Below the pieces are notes generated by a model. That model saw only the letters and a program-made list of their open reading frames with translations, was not told the origin of the DNA and did not search any database. Shown here in pieces: positions 1-7,727 of a stretch of DNA of 64,000 nt. How positions within the stretch are numbered: the first letter of the stretch is position 1; each line of letters starts with the position of its first letter. The translations under genes and the position numbers were made by a program. This DNA comes from an uncultured Erysipelotrichaceae bacterium (GTDB taxonomy: Bacteria > Bacillota_I > Bacilli_A > Erysipelotrichales > Erysipelotrichaceae), in the NCBI GenBank assembly GCA_937893225.1, contig CALBJM010000331.1, forward strand, positions 4,194 through 68,193. The letters are read 5' to 3'.

Positions 1-1
1 T

Positions 2-748
2 ACTAGAGTTAAAATAACACCTGCATTCAACGATAAATATAAAAAATTAAAACAAAGAGAAACCTCACAGTATTTAAGACTTCGAGATGTTGCAAAAGTA
101 TTAAACAACAAAGCTGCTATTGTTTATGAGACAAGCAGGTATTTAATATTAAAAATTGAAAAATTTGAGACAGAAAAGTTATTTAACCACACTTCGTGGT
201 GTATCAAAAAAGAAGATGTGTGGAAAGCACACACTTTAAATAAATTTCCTGTTTATACGATATTTGATAAAACAAATTATGATAGTTTTCAATTCGCACC
301 ATTTTCATTAAGTTTTGCTGAATTTGATAATCATTTGATTGATGATGCAGATTACTGTAATTTTAATGAAATTAAAAGTTTTATTTCGAATGTTTTAATT
401 GAACAAAAGAATAAAAAACATTCATTTTCCATGAACGGAAGTTGTTCCCAAATCATTTTAAAATATTTTATGAACAGTAATTTATATCAATATATAGATT
501 ATGAAGAGATAAAACAGTGTGTTTCAAATAAAGCTTTAAAAGGTAAATTGATAGTTTCATACATTTATCTTTCTGGAAATGCCTATGATGCTTTAACTTT
601 GATAAAAGATACAAATTATGAAGCTTTGGAAACTTTACCTGAACATATGTTTAATGTAATAAAACAAGCTTTACAAAATAAACAATTGTTGATAGATTAT
701 GGATTGGCTGATTTAGATATTAATAAAATATACGATCATGTCAAATAG
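2..748 (+). CDS. Hypothetical protein, 5' end outside the window
   Basis: The frame is open from base 2 to the TAG at 746-748 without a stop, so the gene starts upstream of the window. The visible 248 codons are lysine- and asparagine-rich and look like a soluble globular protein. A short stretch L-F-N-H-T-S-W-C-I lies near visible residues 61-69; 'T-x-W-C-I' patterns occur in some phage and plasmid proteins, but this is too little to name a function. A GTG at 218 is an internal in-frame codon and not the likely start. It is followed 7 nt later by the next gene, so the two are probably co-transcribed. Confidence 0.75.
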   Translation, partial: TRVKITPAFNDKYKKLKQRETSQYLRLRDVAKVLNNKAAIVYETSRYLILKIEKFETEKLFNHTSWCIKKEDVWKAHTLNKFPVYTIFDKTNYDSFQFAPFSLSFAEFDNHLIDDADYCNFNEIKSFISNVLIEQKNKKHSFSMNGSCSQIILKYFMNSNLYQYIDYEEIKQCVSNKALKGKLIVSYIYLSGNAYDALTLIKDTNYEALETLPEHMFNVIKQALQNKQLLIDYGLADLDINKIYDHVK

Positions 749-755
749 GTGATTC

Positions 756-1310
756 ATGAAATTTGCTAATTTAAATTATTTAGGTGCAACATACTTAACT
801 GAAGATAAAATAGAAAGAGTTTATTTTTATAAAGTATGTGAAACATTAATGCCAATATCGTTAAACTTCATCGATTTCATGAAGATCTTTTATATCGATT
901 CCAAATGTGACATTAACACTTGTCTTTCAAATATTTATTGTTTTGATTTGAATGATATAGAAAGTAACAATATTCATGTAAGCAATGAGATTTATATGAA
1001 TAAAAGTTTTGTGAATTATTCACGACCTGTTGAAAACGTTTGTTTCTTTTATTATAAAAAGAAACGTTATTTACAAATGCAAAACATTCTATCTTGGCAA
1101 AAGTCAGATGAGTTTAAGATAACAATTTCATCAGTTAGAAAAGTAAATCAATTTGAAGATATCTACCTAATTGCTGTTGTTGGTCAATTTAAACACTATA
1201 TCAGTGTGAATTCAATTGAGTATAATAAAAATGTGTACGGTTTGCCAGAATATTGTATATTAAAAAATCTAAAGTACAATAATATTCTAAAGAAATATGT
1301 TGAAGCTTGA
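756..1310 (+). CDS. Hypothetical protein (184 aa)
   Basis: Starts at ATG after an AGGTG-type ribosome site just behind the previous stop. The protein is rich in Tyr, Phe, Asn and Lys with alternating hydrophobic residues suggesting beta strands; no membrane segment or known motif is visible. Its stop overlaps the -35 box of the promoter at 1307, so it is the last gene of its transcript unless there is read-through. Not recognised. Confidence 0.75.
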   Translation: MKFANLNYLGATYLTEDKIERVYFYKVCETLMPISLNFIDFMKIFYIDSKCDINTCLSNIYCFDLNDIESNNIHVSNEIYMNKSFVNYSRPVENVCFFYYKKKRYLQMQNILSWQKSDEFKITISSVRKVNQFEDIYLIAVVGQFKHYISVNSIEYNKNVYGLPEYCILKNLKYNNILKKYVEA

Positions 1311-1335
1311 CAATTGTTGTTTTTTGATTTAATAT
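1307..1335 (+). promoter_or_regulatory. Sigma-70-type promoter
   Basis: TTGACA (1307-1312), 17-nt spacer, TAATAT (1330-1335): a near-perfect consensus promoter. It lies 28 nt before the ATG at 1364 and should drive the small genes that follow. Confidence 0.8.
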
Positions 1336-1363
1336 ATCAACATAAGTTAATGAGGACTTCTAA

Positions 1364-1711
1364 ATGCTACACCTGTTCAAAAAACTTCTTTCAAATAAAC
1401 CTATTTATATAAAAAAGAAAAAGAATACAATTATATATTCCGTCAATCATAAGTTCATCACAAATGACTGGTTGTCTTTTCATATTTTAGGCCTAAAGAA
1501 AATAAACAACTATAAAGTTGTTGCCGTTATCAGAAACATGCTATCTTGTGATATCTATGAAGTTGACGTCTATGAACTAAATATGTTTTATCAAAAGTTT
1601 GATAAATTTAACCTTTTGTTTAAAGGTCAGTTGGATATCTATAGTAAGAAATTGCATGATAGAAAAATCCCAATGATCGAATATAAAAATTATGAAACCA
1701 TCTTTGTGTAA
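1364..1711 (+). CDS. Hypothetical small basic protein (115 aa)
   Basis: First gene behind the promoter at 1307; TGAGGA serves as the ribosome site. The N-terminal 30 residues are strongly lysine-rich, followed by alternating hydrophobic beta-like segments and aromatic residues. No recognisable domain. Followed after 12 nt by a zinc-ribbon gene. Confidence 0.7.
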   Translation: MLHLFKKLLSNKPIYIKKKKNTIIYSVNHKFITNDWLSFHILGLKKINNYKVVAVIRNMLSCDIYEVDVYELNMFYQKFDKFNLLFKGQLDIYSKKLHDRKIPMIEYKNYETIFV

Positions 1712-1723
1712 AAGGAAAACAAA

Positions 1724-1945
1724 ATGTCTGAAGAAAATATCAACGATTTCTTTGTAAAATATATTAATGAAAGTAAATCGAATCAAAATACTACATTTCC
1801 ACAAAATGTAGGTAATACTATAATTTGTCCTAAATGTCATCATGATACTGGAATCCCTATGTTGTCAGGTGAAGTGGTCTATGCAGATAAACGTTGCCCG
1901 TTTTGCGGAGAAATTATCGTGCATTCTATGAATATTATGTGTTGA
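1724..1945 (+). CDS. Small zinc-ribbon protein (73 aa)
   Basis: Two metal-binding knuckles are visible: C-P-K-C near residues 37-40 and C-P-F-C near residues 60-63, a spacing typical of zinc ribbons. The N-terminal half is polar and probably flexible. A similarly built protein lies at 52884-53105. Zinc ribbons commonly bind nucleic acid or protein partners; which applies here cannot be told. Confidence 0.75.
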   Translation: MSEENINDFFVKYINESKSNQNTTFPQNVGNTIICPKCHHDTGIPMLSGEVVYADKRCPFCGEIIVHSMNIMC

Positions 1946-1952
1946 GGTTTTA

Positions 1953-2339
1953 ATGAAGTATAGCTATTTAGCATGTACAAACGTAAACGATTGTATAAAT
2001 AAGTTTACTTTTTTAAAAACATCAAAAAAGATTAATAGCAAAGCTATTGTAAAAACAGTCAATGAGTTTATGAATCTATGTGCATTAGAGTTACAACAGA
2101 ATAATGTAATTGCAATTCATGGTTATTACACTAAAAAGTCACATGTTACTTTTCACCCAATAGATAATACAAAAATTTATTCTGAAAGACCTATGACAGT
2201 TATGGTTGGTTGGAAAACTTTGCGTGATAAATTCAAAAGAATATTTGGTAAAGATGTAGAAATATCCCATAAAAAACATTGTTTATATATCATTGTTCAA
2301 AATACTAATATTGGAAGTAGTTTATTAAAAGACATTTAA
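1953..2339 (+). CDS. IG-tail family protein (128 aa)
   Basis: Ends in N-I-G-S-S-L-L-K-D-I, matching the C-terminal signature shared by over 40 proteins of this window (G at -8, L at -4, I at -1). The rest resembles the 110-130-residue array members in size and in having an N-terminal helical region followed by beta-like strands. The ribosome-site region 'gttgaggttttaatgaa' is repeated in front of the gene at 2357. Function unknown. Confidence 0.75.
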   Translation: MKYSYLACTNVNDCINKFTFLKTSKKINSKAIVKTVNEFMNLCALELQQNNVIAIHGYYTKKSHVTFHPIDNTKIYSERPMTVMVGWKTLRDKFKRIFGKDVEISHKKHCLYIIVQNTNIGSSLLKDI

Positions 2340-2356
2340 ATAGCGTTGAGGTTTTA

Positions 2357-2563
2357 ATGAATTGGAAAGATGCTAAAGACCTATTTATGGTGGCACTTAT
2401 TGTGTTGGTTGCAAGTTGTTTTACATCTCAGTGCGCTTACGAACTTGGTAAAGATTATGCTAAAACTGAAGTTGCCAAAGAACTGTGCTCAAAAACTGAA
2501 TACGATTTCTGTGTAAAAGTCCCACAGAGATCTATATATACTCTTAAAAATGATATTGACTAA
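2357..2563 (+). CDS. Small single-span membrane protein
   Basis: A hydrophobic segment covers about residues 8-25 and is followed by Y-E-L-G-K-D-Y-A and a C-terminal part containing Y-D-F-C-V-K. The protein at 57253-57435 has the same plan (hydrophobic span, then S-L-G-K-N-E-A and Y-D-F-C-V-K), so the two are paralogues 55 kb apart. Probably one transmembrane helix with a short cysteine-containing tail. Function unknown. Confidence 0.7.
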   Translation: MNWKDAKDLFMVALIVLVASCFTSQCAYELGKDYAKTEVAKELCSKTEYDFCVKVPQRSIYTLKNDID

Positions 2564-2582
2564 ATGAAAGAAAACAAACAAT

Positions 2583-2699
2583 ATGCTACAAAACCATGAA
2601 GAATTAAAAGAAGACTTCGATGAAGTTCCTGTAAATGAAAATCAAAATTGTTATCCAGATGAAGATTGTTTGGAAATCTTAAAGAAATATGAAGGTTGA
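2583..2699 (+). CDS. Possible very small acidic protein (38 aa)
   Basis: An ATG frame of 38 codons, rich in Glu, Asp and Asn with two cysteines, follows the previous gene by 19 nt on the same strand. The ribosome site is weak (AAAGAAA). Composition resembles real coding DNA more than the gene-free DNA that follows, but there is no family match. Confidence 0.4.
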   Translation: MLQNHEELKEDFDEVPVNENQNCYPDEDCLEILKKYEG

Positions 2700-2784
2700 A
2701 TGTCGTGTAAATATAACTTCTTAATTTAAAATGGTTGTTTAAAAATAATAATCTTTTGTTTTGTGTAATAAAATATGAATCAAA

Positions 2785-2819
2785 AAAAGATCTCTGTTCC
2801 TAATAGTTCAGAGGTCTTT
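2785..2819. terminator. Hairpin, possible terminator
   Basis: An 11-bp inverted repeat with one G-U pair (AAAGATCTCTG and CAGAGGTCTTT) around a 12-nt loop, preceded by an A-run. On the minus strand it would be a stem followed by U residues; on the + strand it closes the 2.6-kb gene cluster. Confidence 0.45.
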
Positions 2820-4126
2820 GTCGTAATTGTGTAAATTTCTGTGTATTGTATTGTTGTATTTTTATGTATGGAAATGTGTAATGTTGCATATTAATCCTAT
2901 TCCTGATATATAATATTGTTTAGTTGTTTTTTCTGAATTAAGCTATCTTGTGTCATTATTTATTAGTATTTTAATTTATTAAATTGTTTTATCCTTTGTT
3001 TATATGACATGTGAAAAGATGATCAATATAGAAGATATGTGTATGTTATATGATGGTGTCGGTGTATTAGTTGTAATGTTGTATGATGTAATGTAATCTA
3101 ATGTAATGTGGTATTAAAGAAATGAGAAAAGTGTTAAGGTCTGCGAAAGTTTGTAATGATATAACTGAAACAATAAAAGTTTTTGTATTGTTATAAAAAG
3201 AATAATTGTGGTGTGACTGTTCGTTGAAAGATTTATTTAGGTGAAAATAGATAATAGTTCATATGAACTAAACTATCTTGAATTGATAATCGTTTGGTTA
3301 GACGGTTTGTTGTGAATGTAAGATATATATATAATGAAAATATAGTTCATGCCTAGATAAAAAAGGTTTAGTCACTCATAAGAAGTTGGTTATATAATGA
3401 AAAATAAGTACATAGGTGTTACAAAAATATCAGAAGTAAAATTTAAACTGTTGATAAATGTTTTTGCAAAGAATTCACAACATTACAAATAGTAGAATTA
3501 TTATATATAAATCGCAATATAGCCAATCTGTGGATAAACAAAATAAGAGACAGTATGTTTTTGTTGGTAGAATAATAAAAATACATATTGTGTTCAAATA
3601 AATGAAACATACCTTGCAAAATCAATAGAACCCCTTTTATAAATACCTTTCCCTATATGAAGAAATTATTGTTTTCTGTATATTCAATGAACACAAAAAA
3701 GCGTATGCTTTAACCATTGATAAATCTAGTAAAATTAAGACTCTTCCGATAATTAGAGATTGTTGTGCTAAAATGCAGCCATCTTTACAATTGACACAGC
3801 GTTATATAATGGTTTAACAAAATTAAAATGATAACAGCACCCAGTTAATCTCATTTAAAAAAGTTCCCAAAACAATATGATGCTATGCGCTTTACCTCTA
3901 ATAAATTTGAAGGTTCTGGAAGTTGAATGAAAGCTAGTTTATGTAAATTTAAAGATGTCAATTGAGATAGTTTACACCATATATCACTGTACCTGTGTCT
4001 GTGCCTGTGTCTGTTTGGGGATTTATCATATACGTGATGATACTTATCTGTTATTATTAGCTTGTTTTAGAACGAATATTCTTTAATCATTTAGATATGC
4101 TACCAAAATACGAGGTATTGTGCGTG

Positions 4127-4154
4127 TTGTGGATTGTGGATTGTGGATTGTGGA
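4127..4154 (+). repeat. Tandem heptamer TTGTGGA x4
   Basis: Four perfect head-to-tail copies of TTGTGGA. It lies in gene-free DNA shortly before the structured RNA region. Likely a slippage-generated microrepeat. Confidence 0.85.
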
Positions 4155-4240
4155 CTAAAGTTATGGTAATGCATGAAAAAGGAGAATTGTGAAGAGTATA
4201 GTGTATTGTTTCTCTACCGCTTTTTCAGGTATATATAAGG

Positions 4241-4395
4241 TATCGAAAGGGAATAGAGCAATAGGAAACGGCAAGCGGGGCGCAAGTCCTGATATACCGA
4301 AAGCCTTAATTATCATATAGCAATATATGACATATCAGGGTAATCAGTATAAAGGCTTGTTAAGTAGTGGAAACATAAAAACCCGCTTGCCGTCA
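4241..4395 (+). ncRNA. Candidate structured RNA 1 with pseudoknot
   Basis: Begins with the sequence tatcgaaagggaatagag, which recurs at the start of the next RNA candidate at 4440. An 11-bp perfect helix (4269-4279 with 4382-4392) closes the element. Inside, an 8-bp helix (4288-4295 with 4332-4339) and a 7-bp helix (4301-4307 with 4352-4358) cross each other, giving an H-type pseudoknot. No open frame covers it. A TATATA box just upstream could be its promoter. This architecture fits a compact regulatory or catalytic RNA; I could not match it to a known class. Confidence 0.6.
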
Positions 4396-4405
4396 AAATT
4401 CCTTG

Positions 4406-4434
4406 TTGACAACTGTTTATCTTTTTGATAATAT
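4406..4434 (+). promoter_or_regulatory. Sigma-70-type promoter for a non-coding RNA
   Basis: TTGACA (4406-4411), 17-nt spacer, TAATAT (4429-4434). The predicted start falls at about 4441, exactly at the repeated 5' sequence atcgaaagggaatagag. No gene follows for 800 nt, so it probably drives RNA candidate 2. Confidence 0.8.
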
Positions 4435-4440
4435 ATAATT

Positions 4441-5110
4441 ATCGAAAGGGAATAGAGGAAAGCAAGGGATTTAAGGTATCAGTCAATAGATACCTACCAT
4501 AATAGATAAAGCTTTTATTAAGCATTGTTTAACGTATAGGACAGTGTTTAATAAAAGCTTTATTTGTTAAGGTATAGTATCCGATACTTGATAAGTTGTT
4601 AAGCTGTTATATTGCTTGTTAATAAAGAGTGGTATAACAGGTTAATGTCCTTTAATCAGTTATCATAAAGCGGTATAGCGAAGTGATGACAAAAAGGATT
4701 AAGGGGCTATCGGGTTCACGTGTGAAAAAGAAAGCACGGCGGAACTATACACAGAATAAATAAAGTGAATATAGGTCGTTTCGATTTTGTTGAGTTTAGA
4801 AACGACTAAATTCCTTAATCTTAAAATCAATTAAGGTTAAGGTTTCTTCATACTGTACTAAACAAAATACAGTATGAAAAGTATTAAGGCGTTTTTATAG
4901 TTAAATAGAAATGCCTTGATAGATAATAACTCAACAGGTTGAAAAACCTTTAATGAAAATAGATGCATTTAGAAATAATTGCTTCTGTCGTTAAAGGTGA
5001 AAAAGCAGTTCGATGAACCGATTGACAAAAAGTTTCACGACTGCGAAAAGTCCTATCAGAATGATTTGGATTTGTCCAGTTCTGATTTGGTTTTGAACTC
5101 ACTCCTGCTT
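4441..5110 (+). ncRNA. Candidate large structured RNA 2
   Basis: A gene-free run of successive long, mostly perfect hairpins directly behind a consensus promoter. Stems include 4474-4480/4489-4495 (7 bp), 4508-4521/4548-4561 (14 bp), 4775-4782/4799-4806 (8 bp), 4847-4857/4868-4878 (11 bp) and 4946-4956/4988-4998 (11 bp with one wobble). Long-range pairings such as CTGTTATA with TATAACAG near 4610-4640 also exist. Large ornate RNAs (GOLLD and ROOL classes) are known from phages, so a relative or a new class is plausible. The 3' end is uncertain. Confidence 0.6.
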
Positions 5111-5195
5111 TAAAGGTATGTGTGAAGTAGGCTGTGGAACAAAACTAAATAGAATTAGATTACTCTAAATCATTTTGATATTTTTAAGAACAAAA

Positions 5196-5232
5196 TGGAA
5201 TAAACTAAAATAGAATGAAATGGTTTATTCCA
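5196..5232 (+). terminator. Hairpin upstream of the 5.25-kb gene block
   Basis: A perfect 10-bp inverted repeat (TGGAATAAAC and GTTTATTCCA) with a 17-nt loop, 19 nt before the ATG at 5251. No U-run follows, so it may be the 3' stem of the structured RNA, an mRNA leader structure or an operator, not a classical terminator. Confidence 0.4.
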
Positions 5233-5250
5233 GATTAAGGAGAATGAAAG

Positions 5251-5436
5251 ATGTTTAAGAAAATTTTAAACTTTATGAACGACGATATGGTATTTTACTA
5301 TGACCGGTCGTACCCTATTGAAAAGGGGTACACTGAAAACGAGAAAGTTTTGTGCACCAAATGGCGTGCACGTCGTCGTTTAGTTGCTGACTGGTGGCGT
5401 CTCTGCTATCGTCAGGGATTGTCAAAATACTTCTGA
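5251..5436 (+). CDS. Small hypothetical protein (61 aa)
   Basis: Starts at ATG behind AAGGAG with good spacing. The C-terminal half is basic and tryptophan-rich (W-R-A-R-R-R, D-W-W-R). First gene of a long co-directional block. Function unknown. Confidence 0.7.
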   Translation: MFKKILNFMNDDMVFYYDRSYPIEKGYTENEKVLCTKWRARRRLVADWWRLCYRQGLSKYF

Positions 5437-5455
5437 CACAAAAAGGAGGGGTGAA

Positions 5456-5695
5456 ATGATTTACGGGTTTCTCTTGATTGCCGTAGTGTTATTCACTACG
5501 GCATACGTTTGTTTCTGTATGGTGAATGAATTCATTCAAAAACCGTACAGAAAGGAAAATTCTGAACGAGTCTTGATGAAAAAGGATTTTGTTCAGGGAA
5601 GAAAACAAATTCGTCCGGAATTGGTAGCATTGGCAAAAAAGCTGTCAATTGAAGATGAAATTGTAGATAACTACTATAAAAGGAGTATAAAATGA
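5456..5695 (+). CDS. Small membrane-anchored protein (79 aa)
   Basis: The ATG at 5456 has an excellent AAAGGAGGGG site; an earlier in-frame start would run over the previous gene and is unlikely. Residues 4-22 form a hydrophobic N-terminal anchor, followed by a basic helical cytoplasmic part. The stop overlaps the next ATG, implying translational coupling. Confidence 0.75.
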   Translation: MIYGFLLIAVVLFTTAYVCFCMVNEFIQKPYRKENSERVLMKKDFVQGRKQIRPELVALAKKLSIEDEIVDNYYKRSIK

Positions 5696-5913
5696 GTAGT
5701 TTTATTGAGATAAAAAGTGGCCTTGTCAGAAAAAAAGATATTTCTGGTTTAACAAGGATAAACGAAAAAATCCCTTTGCACGGGGAATATTATGGAATCG
5801 AAGTGCATCTCCCAAGCACAAAAGTTTATTTGGGATTTGACTCTAAATCCGAACGAGATTCAGAGTTTAACAGAATTGCAGACGAACTTAAAAGAGAGGA
5901 GGGCGAATTATGA
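5692..5913 (+). CDS. Small hypothetical protein (73 aa)
   Basis: ATG overlaps the upstream stop (ATGA type) with AAAGGAG in front. A beta-rich N-terminal part is followed by a charged C-terminal helix (D-S-E-F-N-R-I-A-D-E-L-K). Not recognised. Confidence 0.7.
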   Translation: MSSFIEIKSGLVRKKDISGLTRINEKIPLHGEYYGIEVHLPSTKVYLGFDSKSERDSEFNRIADELKREEGEL

Positions 5914-6146
5914 AACCAGAAGCAAAATTATTCTTGCGGGCAAGAAATCCGAAAATGAAATTAAACAAATGGTGGAAAAAGCTTCTGAAAGAATGTCCCT
6001 TTATGGGGTATGAACATGGAAGCATGAAATACCTTTCCATAATGGGAAAAGACACGGGGGTCAAAATAAATTCCCCAAGGTTAATTAAAAAGAACCTTAT
6101 CAAACGAAATATAGTAGGCGAAAATGGACAGCCCTATAATCATTGA
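5910..6146 (+). CDS. Small basic hypothetical protein (78 aa)
   Basis: Overlaps the preceding stop and has GAGGAGGG upstream. Very lysine/arginine-rich (K-L-N-K-W-W-K-K-L-L-K), suggesting nucleic-acid or membrane-surface contact. Its end overlaps the next gene by 23 nt. Not recognised. Confidence 0.65.
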   Translation: MKPEAKLFLRARNPKMKLNKWWKKLLKECPFMGYEHGSMKYLSIMGKDTGVKINSPRLIKKNLIKRNIVGENGQPYNH

Positions 6147-6372
6147 CGTTGAATGGGAAGAAATATCCCGTTCAACGGAAGTTGTTATTGAACCTAAAAG
6201 AATGGTTCAGAAACAAAAGAGGAACAAAGTGGATAAAGTGATATCCACTTTGTTTTATTCAGAAATCGCTTTCATCGTCTTGCGGTTCATGTATGGGTGT
6301 TACACAAATTACGTGTTCTGGTCGGCACATGATGGCATCACCTTACACAAGGTGATTTTTGGAATGCCTTAA
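6124..6372 (+). CDS. Small hypothetical protein with hydrophobic segment (82 aa)
   Basis: Begins inside the preceding gene. Residues about 42-63 are hydrophobic and aromatic and could span the membrane; the N-terminal half is charged and lysine-rich. Part of the coupled small-gene block. Function unknown. Confidence 0.6.
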   Translation: MDSPIIIDVEWEEISRSTEVVIEPKRMVQKQKRNKVDKVISTLFYSEIAFIVLRFMYGCYTNYVFWSAHDGITLHKVIFGMP

Positions 6373-6384
6373 AGGAGAACGACA

Positions 6385-6606
6385 ATGAAGAGAATGAAAA
6401 GAGAGTTTTGCAGAGCTTCGAAAATCGACGCTGTCAATGATGTGTTGAAAGGGCGCTACGCCATTTACAAAACACGTCAAGGGTTGGAAATTGTCTTTCA
6501 CGACAGTTACCGACCTGATATTTTGACTGACATCGAACGTCAGATTGAAAAGAACCCACGCGGAACGTGGTATTGCGAAAAAAATGCCTTTCTCAAAGGG
6601 CATTAA
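6385..6606 (+). CDS. Small hypothetical protein (73 aa)
   Basis: AAAGGAG precedes the ATG at the right distance. A basic N-terminus is followed by a short alpha/beta-looking core. Last gene before the hairpin at 6620. Not recognised. Confidence 0.7.
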   Translation: MKRMKREFCRASKIDAVNDVLKGRYAIYKTRQGLEIVFHDSYRPDILTDIERQIEKNPRGTWYCEKNAFLKGH

Positions 6607-6619
6607 GTGACATTATCAA

Positions 6620-6645
6620 GAAGACATCTGAAATATGATGTCTTC
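6620..6645 (+). terminator. Intergenic hairpin
   Basis: A perfect 9-bp stem (GAAGACATC and GATGTCTTC) with an 8-nt loop just behind the stop at 6606. No U-tract follows, so it may only attenuate or protect mRNA ends. Confidence 0.45.
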
Positions 6646-6679
6646 CTATAATTTCACTTGACAAGAAAGGAGTAAGACA

Positions 6680-6850
6680 ATGAAAAAACAATTTCATAGA
6701 TTACTTTTGACAAAACGTCAAATGGAACATCAAGCTAAAGCATATGCTGAACAGTTTGGTGAAGATTATCAGGAAGCTTTTGACGAGATGATGGAAGCTT
6801 GTCGAAAGTATAACAAGTTTATTCTAGAAGGGAGTAAATATAATGAATGA
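6680..6850 (+). CDS. Small helical protein (56 aa)
   Basis: An ATG frame preceded by AAAGGAG. The protein is almost entirely predicted helix with alternating basic and acidic residues and one cysteine. It overlaps the next ATG at 6843. Too short for a family assignment. Confidence 0.65.
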   Translation: MKKQFHRLLLTKRQMEHQAKAYAEQFGEDYQEAFDEMMEACRKYNKFILEGSKYNE

Positions 6851-7013
6851 AGAAAGAATTTGGAGTCGTCTGAAACCGATTTCATATGTTGTCATGTTAA
6901 TCGGTTTTGCCCCGGCTATGACGACAGCTTTTGGTGACACGTATTTGACTTTTGTTGATTACGTGTCGGCGTTCAGTGGGTTCTTCGGGGCTTGCTTTAT
7001 TAACGAATTGTAA
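6843..7013 (+). CDS. Small membrane protein (56 aa)
   Basis: Starts inside the end of the preceding gene behind GAAGGGAG. Two hydrophobic segments (about residues 13-30 and 36-53) suggest a two-pass membrane protein. Followed after 11 nt by the next gene. Function unknown. Confidence 0.65.
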   Translation: MNEERIWSRLKPISYVVMLIGFAPAMTTAFGDTYLTFVDYVSAFSGFFGACFINEL

Positions 7014-7024
7014 AGGAGTTCATC

Positions 7025-7549
7025 ATGTCTGAATTGGAACAGTACAAAAATAAAAACGGTGACCTGACTGTAAAAGGGTCGTTGTTTCAAGCCAAAACAG
7101 ATCTTCAAGAAGTCAGAAAAGACTTGTTGTTATGTCGAGGTATAGGCGACATAGCGACCATATTTAAGGAACGTTTTACAGAAGCGAAGAAGCTTTTGTC
7201 AGAAATCGAAGAAGAGGTTGAGTTGTCATTACGTATAATAGAGTGGCAACAAAACCTCGAAAGCAAGCACTTTGTCCATATTGTAACGAGCCTTGGTGGT
7301 AACAGTGTGTCCGCTCGCGACAAATTGTTGCAAGACGAAGTGCTTAAACATTGCGAAAATATGAAAGGAAATGCATCAAAAATAGTGTGTTTCTTTAAAG
7401 ATTTAGCAGCACATTCTGATATGGTGAGTGTGAAGTTGCAAGCAGAAGCCCTTGCGCTTATCATTGAAAGACAGTTGAAATATTTGGACACTGTCCGCAA
7501 TGATAAAGAATTCGCACAAGAAGCTGTCGTGGAAATTGAATTCTGTTAA
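7025..7549 (+). CDS. Helical coiled-coil protein (174 aa)
   Basis: AAAGGAG precedes the ATG. Most of the chain is predicted helical with heptad-like hydrophobic spacing (residues 20-75 and 120-165). No catalytic motif. Probably an oligomeric binding protein; its role is unknown. Confidence 0.75.
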   Translation: MSELEQYKNKNGDLTVKGSLFQAKTDLQEVRKDLLLCRGIGDIATIFKERFTEAKKLLSEIEEEVELSLRIIEWQQNLESKHFVHIVTSLGGNSVSARDKLLQDEVLKHCENMKGNASKIVCFFKDLAAHSDMVSVKLQAEALALIIERQLKYLDTVRNDKEFAQEAVVEIEFC

Positions 7550-7564
7550 CAAAGGAGAACAAAC

Positions 7565-7714
7565 ATGGAACCTAAACATGTTTCGAAAGGTATGAATACC
7601 TATTTGGCGGAAATGTTCAACAAGTGGGAAAGTGAAAACACACCTGCGTGGCAAAACAAAGACATTCGGAAAAGCATTCAGGAATGGCGCGCAAAACACC
7701 CTGAACTGAATTGA
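7565..7714 (+). CDS. Very small hypothetical protein (49 aa)
   Basis: Good ribosome site (AAAGGAG) and correct spacing. Contains W-E-S-E-N-T-P-A-W and a C-terminal basic helix (R-K-S-I-Q-E-W-R-A-K). Co-directional with tight neighbours. Not recognised. Confidence 0.6.
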   Translation: MEPKHVSKGMNTYLAEMFNKWESENTPAWQNKDIRKSIQEWRAKHPELN

Positions 7715-7727
7715 AAGCGAGACAACA

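Larger units (their letters stand above)
2700..4220. other. Gene-free low-complexity stretch
   Basis: About 1.5 kb without a convincing gene. It contains an 11-bp hairpin at 2785-2819, GTAATGT-rich simple sequence near 3075-3110, CTGTGTCTGTGCCTGTG-like repeats near 4000 and a four-fold heptamer at 4127. Near 3640-3815 an open frame lacks a start codon (TAG just upstream, ending TAA near 3818) and may be a gene remnant. Otherwise nothing is recognised. Confidence 0.6.

Noticed and set aside
3443..3625. Minus-strand 60-codon frame
   Set aside because: No ribosome site, no neighbours in the same direction and low-complexity A+T-rich surroundings.
2700..4220. CRISPR array or attachment site in the repeat-rich stretch
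   Set aside because: The repeats are short simple-sequence tracts without regular spacers, and there are no cas genes.
4281..4305. Hammerhead-like CTGATA...CGAAAG
   Set aside because: The second part of the core (CTGANGA) is not satisfied and the flanking stems do not fit; the pseudoknot pairing explains the sequence better.
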